Positions 9,480 through 15,690 of a DNA stretch of 15,690 bases are shown here, piece by piece. Position 1 is the first letter of the stretch; every line of letters starts with the position of its first letter. The position numbers and the translations under genes were made by a program. The stretch is from positions 1-15,690 of the forward strand of contig NZ_DASSES010000177.1 of the NCBI RefSeq assembly GCF_035695185.1, given 5' to 3'. This DNA comes from Frateuria_A sp035695185. GTDB taxonomy: Bacteria; Pseudomonadota; Gammaproteobacteria; Xanthomonadales; Rhodanobacteraceae. The notes beneath the pieces are model-generated. The model did no database searches, was not told where the DNA came from, and saw only the letters and a program-made list of their open reading frames with translations.

Positions 9480-10991
9480 ATGACCCAACTGATCGTCTGT
9501 TGCGACGGCACCTGGAACACCCTGGAACAAACCGACCAGGGCCTGCCCGCGCCGACCAACGTGGCCAAGCTCTATAACGCGCTCGTCAAGGACGACCAGC
9601 AGCTGGCCTACTACCACCCCGGCGTGGGCACCAACGGCGGCTGGATCGACCACATGGTCGGCGGCGGCACCGGCGCCGGGCTGGAACGCAACATCATGAG
9701 CGCCTACCAGTGGCTGGCGCTGCGCTACCGCGAGGGCGACCGGATCTTCCTGTTCGGCTTCAGCCGCGGCGCCTACACGGTGCGCAGCCTGGGCGGGCTG
9801 CTCGTGCACAGCGGGCTGCTGGACCTGTCCGATCCGGCGCTGGCACCGACCGAGGTGTGGTCGCGCGTGCAGGCGGTGTTCGACGCCTACCGCGCCGGGC
9901 AGCCGTTCGCCAACACCCAGGGCTACCCCTTCCACGGCGTGGCGCCGGGCCAGCCGACCGGGGGCACCACCGGCGTGCACTTCATGGGCGTGTGGGACAC
10001 CGTCGGCGCGCTCGGCATTCCGCTGGAACTGTCGCTGCTGCGCTTCCTCGGCGACCCGCGCCGCTACCAGTTCCACGACACTCGGATCAGCCCGATGATC
10101 GCCAACGCACGCCATGCCGTGGCGATAGACGAGCGGCGCGCGGATTTCATGCCCACGCTGTGGACGCACATCCAGCGGCCCGGCCGGGTCCGGCAGGTGT
10201 GGTTCCCCGGCGTGCACGCCGACGTCGGTGGCGGCTATGCGCAGGCGGGGCTGTCGGACATCGCGCTCGGCTGGATGTTCGACGAGGCGGCCGCCTGTGG
10301 CCTGCGGCTGCGCGGGAACAGCCGCACCCAGCTGCGCCCGGATCCGCAGGGCGTGCTGCACGACTCGCGCAAGGGCGTGTTCAAGCTCGGCCGCAACCAG
10401 CCGCGCGGCGTGGTGCGCGTCGCCGCGGCCTGCGTGCAGGCCGGCCAGTTGCATCCCGATGCGCTCGCGCGCCAGGTGGAGCCGCCGCTGGCGCAGGGCG
10501 ACTACTGGCCCACCCGCACGCTCGCCGCCGGCGAGCACGCCACGCTGGACGTGTTCGCCTCGCCGCACTGGAATGCCACCGGGCTCTACCTGGAGGCGGG
10601 CGTCGCCTACCGCTTCACCGCCTCGGGCGAGTGGCTGGATGCCGGCACCAAGTTCTCGCCGGCCGGCGGCGAGGTCGGCAGCCGCCATCTCTCCGACGTC
10701 GCGCGCCTGGCTGCTTCGGCGCTCGGCGCGGCCGAGCACGTGTTCAACGCCGCCACCCACAGCGACAACGACTTCTGGTTCACCCGCCGGCTGGAGTCCG
10801 CACCGTGGTTCGCGCTGGTCGGCTTCGTCGCCAACGGCGCGGGCGCGGCGCGCGGCGAGACCTTCGTCATCGGCGAAGGCACCAGCTTCACTCCGGCCGC
10901 CGGCGGCTACCTCTACGCCTACGCCAACGATGCCTGGCAGGCGTACGCCAACAACCACGGCGCCGTGGCGCTGACGGTCGCGCGCGCATGA
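9480..10991 (+). CDS. DUF2235 (Tle1-like) serine hydrolase with C-terminal LecA-like lectin domain
   Basis: A 503-residue protein without signal peptide or membrane segment. Residues 1 to about 335 are the DUF2235 alpha/beta hydrolase, opening with MTQLIVCCDGTWNT. The nucleophile is Ser95 in GFSRGAY, and the likely partners are Asp173 in GVWDTVG and His246 in FPGVHADVGGGY, the triad arrangement known for the type VI secretion phospholipase Tle1. Residues about 354-503 form a second domain that resembles Pseudomonas LecA (PA-IL): EAGVAYRFTASGEW matches the PGDVITIVAAGW strand, and the end YANDAWQAYANNHGAVALTV matches YNDVPGTYGNNSGSFSVNI. The LecA calcium ligands Asp100, Asn107 and Asn108 have counterparts Asp484, Asn491 and Asn492. 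The start is set by GGGGAGGAG at 9465-9473. The gene is divergent from ntrB and its stop is nine bases from that of the DUF5916 gene. No VgrG, PAAR or immunity gene is near. A glycan- or lipid-targeting esterase is the best guess; export route unknown. Confidence 0.85.
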   Translation: MTQLIVCCDGTWNTLEQTDQGLPAPTNVAKLYNALVKDDQQLAYYHPGVGTNGGWIDHMVGGGTGAGLERNIMSAYQWLALRYREGDRIFLFGFSRGAYTVRSLGGLLVHSGLLDLSDPALAPTEVWSRVQAVFDAYRAGQPFANTQGYPFHGVAPGQPTGGTTGVHFMGVWDTVGALGIPLELSLLRFLGDPRRYQFHDTRISPMIANARHAVAIDERRADFMPTLWTHIQRPGRVRQVWFPGVHADVGGGYAQAGLSDIALGWMFDEAAACGLRLRGNSRTQLRPDPQGVLHDSRKGVFKLGRNQPRGVVRVAAACVQAGQLHPDALARQVEPPLAQGDYWPTRTLAAGEHATLDVFASPHWNATGLYLEAGVAYRFTASGEWLDAGTKFSPAGGEVGSRHLSDVARLAASALGAAEHVFNAATHSDNDFWFTRRLESAPWFALVGFVANGAGAARGETFVIGEGTSFTPAAGGYLYAYANDAWQAYANNHGAVALTVARA

Positions 10992-11000
10992 TCGCTTCGT

Positions 11001-13199
11001 CTAGCGCCGCAGGGTGTAGCTCACCTTGAAGTAGAGTTCGCGTCCGCGCCCGTCGGACGCGGGCTCCTGCCCGCGCGCACTGCCATAGCGCAGGCCCCAG
11101 TAGAGCTGAAGGTCGCGCGAGGCGTTCCAGTTGAACTGCAGGCTGGCGTTGTCATGATGCTCGCGCTGCCTGGCCGGCACGTCACGCGCGCTGCTGTAGC
11201 GCTGCCAGGTGACCAGCACATACATGCGTGCGGTGACATGCCAGGTGCCGAACCACTGCAGGGCGTCCTCCGTCAGGTGGCGCCGCTGCCCTGCCAGGCC
11301 GTCGAGCGTGTCGCGGTCGTAGCGGGCCTCCAGTTCGAGCCGGTCGAGCGGTCGCGCCAGCATGCGCCAGCCCACGGTGGCACCTGGCACCACCTCGCCC
11401 GTGGCGTAGTCGACGATGCGCCCGCGCTGCCCGGTGACGGCGACCAGCGGCAGGCGCGGGCCGGGGCTGGCGCTCAGTTGCCAGGCGACGAAGTCGGTAT
11501 GGCGCTGGTGCCCGTCGCCATCGAGCACCATCGCGCGCGAGTGCCAGGAGACATCGGCGCTGAAGCTCTTGTAGCCCGACAGCACCAGGCCAAGCGCCGG
11601 GTCCGATTCGTGTCCGCGGTTGCCGCCGACGCCGTCCAACCGGTCCATCGAGAGGTATGGCTCGATGGTGTTGAGCCACTTGGCGGTCGAGTAGAACGGC
11701 CGGTAGTACTCGCCGTGCAGCAGTTGGTAGCCGACCCGCGGCACGTAGCCCAGCCAGCTGCGGAAGCCCGGTCCATAGCGCTCATAGCGCAGCGACCACA
11801 CGTTGGCGGTGCTGTGGTCCCACTCCAGCAGCATGGCCCCGCCGTGCAGCGACTGCCCGCGCCAGGTCGGCAGCAGGTCGGGTCGGCGCGGGTTGCGCGT
11901 GTCGGCATCGAGCCACTGGCCGAGCACGCGGTCGCTGTCACTCGACCAGCTTGCATCGACGCCGGCAACGCTGTTTCGGCTGCCGTCGTCATTGCGCTTG
12001 AGCGCCGCCAGCGCGCCGACGTCGCCGTGCGCGAGGGTGTCGCGCAGGCGGCCGAAGCCGACGTCCGAATCCACAGCCGGCAGTCCCAGCGAGGAACCCA
12101 GGAAGCCCGGCTCGATGATCGCGGCGCGGCCGCCATCGTGGGCGACGAAGCCCGTTCCCTCCAGCCCGGCCGAGCGGTGCGTGTAGCGAAGGCCGTAGTC
12201 CGGCGCGGCGATGCTGCGCGTGTAGACGGCCGGGATCGCGGTGGCGACCAGATCGGCGCCTTCGCGGAAAAACGGCCGCTTCTCCGGCAGGTCGAGCGCG
12301 AAGCGCTGGTTGGCGGTCAGTTGCGCCACATCGGCTTCCACCTGCGAGAAGTCGGGGTTGACCGTGACATCCAGCGCGTCGGCGTCGCCTGGCAGCCACT
12401 TGGCGTCCAGACTCGGCTCGGTGTCCAGGCCGCGACGACGGCCGAAGCCGCCTTCGTCGTGTCGCTGCGTCAGGGTCAAACCGGGCGTGGCGATGAGCCG
12501 CTCCGCATGCGGCGAGAGGTCGGCGAAGCTGACCGTGCCGGCATAGCAGAGGAAGCAGTTGGAGTCGTGGGGGAACGGCGCACTGGCCATCTGCGTGTTC
12601 TGTTCGCGCGGCACGCCGCGGGTCACCACCACTGCCCAGCGCTGGGCGCCGCTGTGCGCGATGCGCAGGGTCGAGAGCGGGATGCGTATCTCGGCCGACC
12701 AGCCGTACGCGTCGATGTGCGAGACCACGTCCCAGTCGTAGTCCGGGTCCAGTGTCTCGGTCTCCTGTGCCTCGTCCTGGTAGCCGTCGGTTCGCGTGCC
12801 GCGCGCGTTGACGCGGAACAGGTAGGAGCCGCGCCGCGAACCTTGCGGGTCGAGGTAGATCTGTGCGTAGTCGTGGGTGTAGTTGACCTGGTCGCGACGC
12901 ACGAACGGCTTGCGCAGCCGCGAGGGATCCTTCAGCCACAGGCGCAGGCCGACGTAGAGGTTGTCGTCGTCGTACAGCAGGCGCACCTCGGTGCGTTCCG
13001 GCGCCGCTACCCGGGCACCCGGATAGGTCTCGTAGAAGCGGTCGATCGGTATGGCGCGCGCCCAGGCCGCCTCATCCAGCCGTCCGTCCAGCACGATCGG
13101 CGCCGCAGTGCGCGCGGCAGCCACCGACTGGGCCCGCTCGCTTGCCGCCGCGGGCCATGCCAGCACCAGCAGGCATCCACAGATCCAGTGCAAACGCAT
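11001..13199 (-). CDS. CBM9/DUF5916 outer-membrane protein
   Basis: A 732-residue protein with an N-terminal signal peptide (LHWICGCLLVLAWPAAAS, cut near residue 20). Residues about 32-225 match the carbohydrate-binding family 9 type fold, with IVLDGRLDEAAWARA, LLYDDDNLYVGLRL and FRVNARGTRTDGY. The rest (about 235-732) matches DUF5916, with its signature VNPDFSQVEADVAQLTANQRF followed by LPEKRPFFREGADL. That part is rich in alternating, aromatic-flanked strands, as in a beta-barrel. The family is usually assigned to the outer membrane; its substrate is not established, and carbohydrate binding is only suggested by the N-terminal fold. A CxxC pair (Cys215, Cys218) sits between the two parts. 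The last residues are FKVSYTLRR, so the terminal aromatic common in barrels is missing. ATG 13197-13199 has GGAG about eight bases upstream. The gene is divergent from a LytS-type kinase, with 135 bases between, and the two may be coregulated. Confidence 0.85.
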   Translation of the reverse strand: MRLHWICGCLLVLAWPAAASERAQSVAAARTAAPIVLDGRLDEAAWARAIPIDRFYETYPGARVAAPERTEVRLLYDDDNLYVGLRLWLKDPSRLRKPFVRRDQVNYTHDYAQIYLDPQGSRRGSYLFRVNARGTRTDGYQDEAQETETLDPDYDWDVVSHIDAYGWSAEIRIPLSTLRIAHSGAQRWAVVVTRGVPREQNTQMASAPFPHDSNCFLCYAGTVSFADLSPHAERLIATPGLTLTQRHDEGGFGRRRGLDTEPSLDAKWLPGDADALDVTVNPDFSQVEADVAQLTANQRFALDLPEKRPFFREGADLVATAIPAVYTRSIAAPDYGLRYTHRSAGLEGTGFVAHDGGRAAIIEPGFLGSSLGLPAVDSDVGFGRLRDTLAHGDVGALAALKRNDDGSRNSVAGVDASWSSDSDRVLGQWLDADTRNPRRPDLLPTWRGQSLHGGAMLLEWDHSTANVWSLRYERYGPGFRSWLGYVPRVGYQLLHGEYYRPFYSTAKWLNTIEPYLSMDRLDGVGGNRGHESDPALGLVLSGYKSFSADVSWHSRAMVLDGDGHQRHTDFVAWQLSASPGPRLPLVAVTGQRGRIVDYATGEVVPGATVGWRMLARPLDRLELEARYDRDTLDGLAGQRRHLTEDALQWFGTWHVTARMYVLVTWQRYSSARDVPARQREHHDNASLQFNWNASRDLQLYWGLRYGSARGQEPASDGRGRELYFKVSYTLRR

Positions 13200-13287
13200 C
13201 CTTGTCTCCAGCGCGAATGAGGCATCCGGGATCGCAGACCACCGCGCGCCGGGTCAAAGGCTTTTCGCCGGGCGGCAGTGGACGCTC

Positions 13288-13297
13288 GCCGAACGGT
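13288..13297 (-). promoter_or_regulatory. AlgR-box-like sequence
   Basis: On the minus strand this reads ACCGTTCGGC, differing at one position from the Pseudomonas AlgR binding box ACCGTTCGTC as I remember it. It is in the 135-base gap between the divergent DUF5916 and kinase genes, and the next gene encodes a LytTR (AlgR-like) regulator. LytTR proteins usually bind a pair of direct repeats, and no equally good second repeat is visible. Role inferred. Confidence 0.4.
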
Positions 13298-13334
13298 CTT
13301 GCCGGTGGCGACGGCGCGGCGCACTCTGGCCTGC

Positions 13335-14372
13335 ATGACCGCGCACCGATCCCGCACCTTGCTGCTGGCCACCCTGCTGCTGTGGGCGGTGGCCTTCGTC
13401 GCCTGGACGGCCGACACCCTGGAGGTGCCCTTCTCGCTCGACCGCGCGTTGCGCCGGCTGCCACTGTGCGCCGGCGGTGCGCTGCTGTGCCTGGGGCTGG
13501 GCCGGCTGCTCGGGCGCGTCCGTGGGCAGAGTGCCTGGCGCACCGGCGGCTGGGCCGCGCTCGGCGTGGCACTGGCAAGCGTGCTCTACGCGCTGGCCAA
13601 CGAGCTGGCGCTGTACGTAATCCGCCCCCACTGGGGTCCGCCCCGGTGGGCGCACATTCCGAGCACCGCGCTGATGGCGTTGTGGGTGTTCGCCGCGTGG
13701 GTGCTGCTCTACCTTGCGCTCGACGCCGATGCGCAGCGGCGCGACCGCGAGGTGCGCCTGGCGCAGGCCGACGCGGCGGCGATCGATGCGCAGCACCGTC
13801 TGCTGCTGCAGCAGCTCAACCCGCACTTCCTGTTCAACGCGCTCAACACCGTCTACGCGCTGGTGGTGGAGGGCGACGAGGCGGGCGCGCGGCGCAGCCT
13901 GCTGGCGCTGTCGGACTTCCTGCGCGCCTCGCTCGAGCGAGACCCGCCCGCGCAGGTGACGCTGGCGCAGGAGCTGGACTCGGTGCGCCACTACCTGACG
14001 ATCGAGCTGCAGCGGTTCAGCGGGCGGCTGCAACTGGTCGAGGCGATTCCACCGGAGCTGCTCGGGCGTCGGTTGCCACCGATGGTGCTGCAGCCGCTGG
14101 TCGAGAACTGCATCAAGCACGGCCTCGCCTGCGCCGAAGGCGCCATGACCATCCGCCTGTCGGCGGCGACCGTGGACGAGGGCTGGGTGCTGCGGGTGGA
14201 GGACGACGGCCGCGCCGCCGCCCCACCCCGTGACGCGCGCGCGGGCGTCGGCCTGGGCAACATCGCGCGCCGGCTTCAGCTGCTCTACGGCGCGGCGGCG
14301 CGGCTGGAGGCACGCGCGCTCGCCGGCGGCGGTTTCGTCGCATACGTCCATCTGCCGGGCGCCGGCGCATGA
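13335..14372 (+). CDS. LytS/AlgZ-type membrane sensor histidine kinase
   Basis: A 345-residue kinase of the His_kinase family that pairs with LytTR regulators. Four hydrophobic segments lie at about 8-24, 42-60, 71-96 and 110-129, so it is an inner-membrane sensor with almost no periplasmic domain. A coiled linker follows (DADAQRRDREVRLAQADAAA). The phospho-acceptor is His164 in LLQQLNPHFLFNALNTVYAL, the hallmark of this family. The ATPase part has the N-box QPLVENCIKHGL, a G-box EDDGRA and GVGLGNIARRLQLLYG. The G1 box is less typical than DNG but has the essential Asp. ATG 13335 is chosen because the first membrane segment follows at once; an in-frame GTG at 13278 would add 19 Arg-rich residues. 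The Shine-Dalgarno is weak for either. Its stop overlaps the start of the regulator gene (ATGA at 14369-14372), so the two are translated together. Confidence 0.9.
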   Translation: MTAHRSRTLLLATLLLWAVAFVAWTADTLEVPFSLDRALRRLPLCAGGALLCLGLGRLLGRVRGQSAWRTGGWAALGVALASVLYALANELALYVIRPHWGPPRWAHIPSTALMALWVFAAWVLLYLALDADAQRRDREVRLAQADAAAIDAQHRLLLQQLNPHFLFNALNTVYALVVEGDEAGARRSLLALSDFLRASLERDPPAQVTLAQELDSVRHYLTIELQRFSGRLQLVEAIPPELLGRRLPPMVLQPLVENCIKHGLACAEGAMTIRLSAATVDEGWVLRVEDDGRAAAPPRDARAGVGLGNIARRLQLLYGAAARLEARALAGGGFVAYVHLPGAGA

Positions 14373-15142
14373 CGGCACCGCTGCGCGTGCTGGTGGTGGA
14401 CGACGAGGCGCCCGCGCAGCGCGTGCTTGTGCGAATGCTGCAGGCTGCCCCGGGTGTCGAGGTTGCCGGCATCGCCGGTGACGGCATGGACGCGCTGGAC
14501 GTGCTCGCGCACGAGCGCATCGACCTGATGCTGCTGGACATCGAAATGCCGCGCATGGCCGGTATCGAGCTCGCTGCGCGGCTCTCGCCCACACCGGCGC
14601 CGGCCGTGGTGTTCGTGACCGCCTGGCCGCAGTACGCCGTGCGCGCCTTCGAGCTGCAGGTGGCCGACTACCTGCTCAAGCCGGTGCGCCCCGAGCGGCT
14701 GGCGCAGGCGCTCGAGCGTGCGCGCGCGCAGCTGGCCGCGGATACGGCCGCGCAGCGCATCGGCACACTGGAGGCGTCCCTGCTGGCCCTGCGCGAGGGC
14801 GTCCCGGACACCCGCGGGAGCCAGGTCTGGGTCGAATGGGGCACGGGCCGCCTGCGCCTTGCGCTGGAGGACATCGAGTGGTTTGCGGCCGACGGCGACT
14901 ACGTGCAGGCCCACACCGCCGAACGCGGCTACCTGATGCGCGACGCGCTCAACCGCCTGGAGACGTCGCTGCCCGTGGGGCGCTTCGTGCGCGTACACCG
15001 CTCCACCCTGGTCAATCTGGCGGCGGTCGTGCGGGTGGGCAACGCCGCCAACGGTCAGTTGCTGCTGACGACCCGCTCCGGTGCCACGCTCGCGGTCGGG
15101 CGCCGGGCGAAGACGCGGGTGAAGGACATCCTGGGCGCATGA
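14369..15142 (+). CDS. LytTR family response regulator (AlgR-like)
   Basis: A 257-residue regulator, close to P. aeruginosa AlgR (248). The receiver domain (about 1-125) has the acidic pair VVDDE, the phospho-acceptor Asp57 in LMLLDIEMP and the conserved Lys in DYLLKPVRPERL. The LytTR DNA-binding domain (about 155-255) has IEWFAADGDYVQAH, then LETSLPVGRFVRVHRSTLVN and a final basic stretch VGRRAKTRVKD. LytTR domains bind direct-repeat sites with a beta-rich fold rather than a helix-turn-helix. The gene overlaps the kinase stop by four bases, which marks them as a cognate pair. Likely targets include the divergent DUF5916 gene and its own operon, given the AlgR-like box at 13288-13297; this is inference. 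The gene converges on glnA, with a hairpin between. Family call firm; it need not be the AlgR orthologue. Confidence 0.92.
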   Translation: MTAPLRVLVVDDEAPAQRVLVRMLQAAPGVEVAGIAGDGMDALDVLAHERIDLMLLDIEMPRMAGIELAARLSPTPAPAVVFVTAWPQYAVRAFELQVADYLLKPVRPERLAQALERARAQLAADTAAQRIGTLEASLLALREGVPDTRGSQVWVEWGTGRLRLALEDIEWFAADGDYVQAHTAERGYLMRDALNRLETSLPVGRFVRVHRSTLVNLAAVVRVGNAANGQLLLTTRSGATLAVGRRAKTRVKDILGA

Positions 15143-15148
15143 CGCATG

Positions 15149-15164
15149 CGGGCTTGCGCGCCCG
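15149..15164 (+). other. Small hairpin after the response regulator gene
   Basis: CGGGC (15149-15153) and GCCCG (15160-15164) form a 5-bp stem with a 6-base loop, seven bases after the regulator stop. It stands in tandem with the stronger hairpin at 15171-15195. No T-tract follows. Function uncertain. Confidence 0.3.
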
Positions 15165-15170
15165 ACACGA

Positions 15171-15195
15171 CGACGGGCGCACCTGGCGCCCGTCG
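15171..15195. terminator. 10-bp hairpin between convergent regulator and glnA genes
   Basis: CGACGGGCGC (15171-15180), loop ACCTG, GCGCCCGTCG (15186-15195) form a perfect 10-bp GC-rich stem. It lies between the regulator stop (15142) and the glnA stop (15217), so it can serve both strands. No T-run follows on either side, so it is not a classic intrinsic terminator, but the place and strength fit a bidirectional terminator or mRNA 3'-end protector. Confidence 0.6.
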
Positions 15196-15216
15196 CTGTG
15201 GCCTGACCGGGCAGGT

Positions 15217-15690
15217 TCAGATCGCGTAGTACATCTGGAACTCCAGCGGATGCGTGCTGGCGCGGTAGGCGGTGACTTCCTTCATCTTCAGCTCGATGTA
15301 GGCGTCGATGAAGTCGTCGGTGAACACGCCGCCGGCCTTGAGGAACTCGCGGTCCTTGTCCAGCGCGTTGAGCGCCTCGTCCAGGCTCGCGCACACCTGC
15401 GGGATGTTCTTCTCCTCTTCCGGCGGCAGGTCGTAGAGGTCCTTGTCGGCCGGCGCGCCCGGGTCGATCTTGTTGATGATGCCGTCCAGGCCGGCCATCA
15501 TCAGCGCAGTGAACACCAGGTAGCCGGAGTTCATCGGGTCGGGGAAGCGCACCTCGATGCGACGGCCCTTCGGGCTGGACACGTACGGGATCCGGCAGCT
15601 CGCCGAGCGGTTGCGCGCCGAGTAGGCCAGCATCACCGGCGCCTCGAAGCCCGGCACCAGGCGCTTGTAGCTGTTGGTGGTGGAGTTGGC
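15217..15690 (-). CDS. glnA: Glutamine synthetase type I, C-terminal part (5' end outside window)
   Basis: The last 157 codons of a GlnA-type glutamine synthetase, which makes glutamine from glutamate, ammonia and ATP in a dodecamer. From the right edge it reads NSTTNSYKRLVPGFEAPV, a core GlnA motif. Next comes SARNRSASCRIPYVSSPKGRR, which includes the arginine-rich nucleotide/glutamate region, and then EVRFPDP. The segment DLYDLPPEEEKNIPQ holds the tyrosine that GlnE adenylylates to lower activity (Tyr397 in E. coli, NLYDLPPEE), so this enzyme is probably under adenylylation control. The end STHPLEFQMYYAI is the normal C-terminus of the family, so the protein is intact as far as seen. Its promoter and any NtrC sites are outside the window. 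It is on the same strand as ntrBC but about 6 kb away, separated by the DUF2235, DUF5916 and LytTR genes. Confidence 0.96.
   Translation of the reverse strand, partial: ANSTTNSYKRLVPGFEAPVMLAYSARNRSASCRIPYVSSPKGRRIEVRFPDPMNSGYLVFTALMMAGLDGIINKIDPGAPADKDLYDLPPEEEKNIPQVCASLDEALNALDKDREFLKAGGVFTDDFIDAYIELKMKEVTAYRASTHPLEFQMYYAI

Noticed and set aside
11154..13220. 688-residue plus-strand frame opposite the DUF5916 gene
   Set aside because: The minus-strand protein has a signal peptide and DUF5916 signatures; the opposite frame has none.

Overview
The window is a GC-rich (visibly about 70% G+C) stretch of a gammaproteobacterial chromosome. The set of neighbours (a phospholipase D family tail, a FadI-like thiolase, a PAS-GGDEF-EAL protein, NtrBC and glnA) and the protein character suggest the order Xanthomonadales/Lysobacterales, perhaps Rhodanobacteraceae. 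That placement is inference; no rRNA or other taxonomic marker is present. Twelve protein-coding genes are supported, two of them cut by the window edges. No tRNA, rRNA, CRISPR array, transposase or prophage gene was seen, and no gap between genes exceeds about 180 bases.

Left part (1-6262). The C-terminal end of a phospholipase D family protein converges on a minus-strand pair made of a FadI-like thiolase and a small TonB-like protein. Divergent from the thiolase, behind a consensus TATAAT box, is a cytoplasmic protein of about 374 residues that I do not recognise. It is followed by a three-PAS GGDEF-EAL protein whose EAL half keeps every catalytic residue, while its GGDEF half reads HGDEF. 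This gene converges on a GNAT acetyltransferase, and a 10-bp palindrome holds both stop codons.

Middle part (6258-9335). On the minus strand lie ntrB, ntrC and, further downstream, the GNAT gene. NtrB/NtrC is the nitrogen-limitation two-component system, and NtrC keeps the GAFTGA loop for sigma-54. The ntrB start codon sits in a 10-bp inverted repeat whose arms match NtrC half-sites, suggesting autoregulation. A separate perfect 14-bp inverted repeat lies between ntrC and the GNAT gene.

Right part (9480-15690). Three transcription units separate ntrBC from glnA, which are often adjacent in gammaproteobacteria. The first is a DUF2235 (Tle1-like) serine hydrolase with a C-terminal domain that resembles the Pseudomonas lectin LecA (PA-IL). 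The second is a CBM9/DUF5916 outer-membrane protein. The third is a LytS/AlgZ-type histidine kinase overlapping a LytTR (AlgR-like) response regulator. The kinase is divergent from the DUF5916 gene, and their 135-bp shared intergenic region holds a 9/10 match to the AlgR box as I remember it. The window ends in the C-terminal third of glnA.

The most novel items are the DUF2235-LecA-like fusion, the possible LytTR/DUF5916 surface-sensing module, the NtrC-like palindrome on the ntrB start codon, and the palindrome that carries two convergent stop codons.
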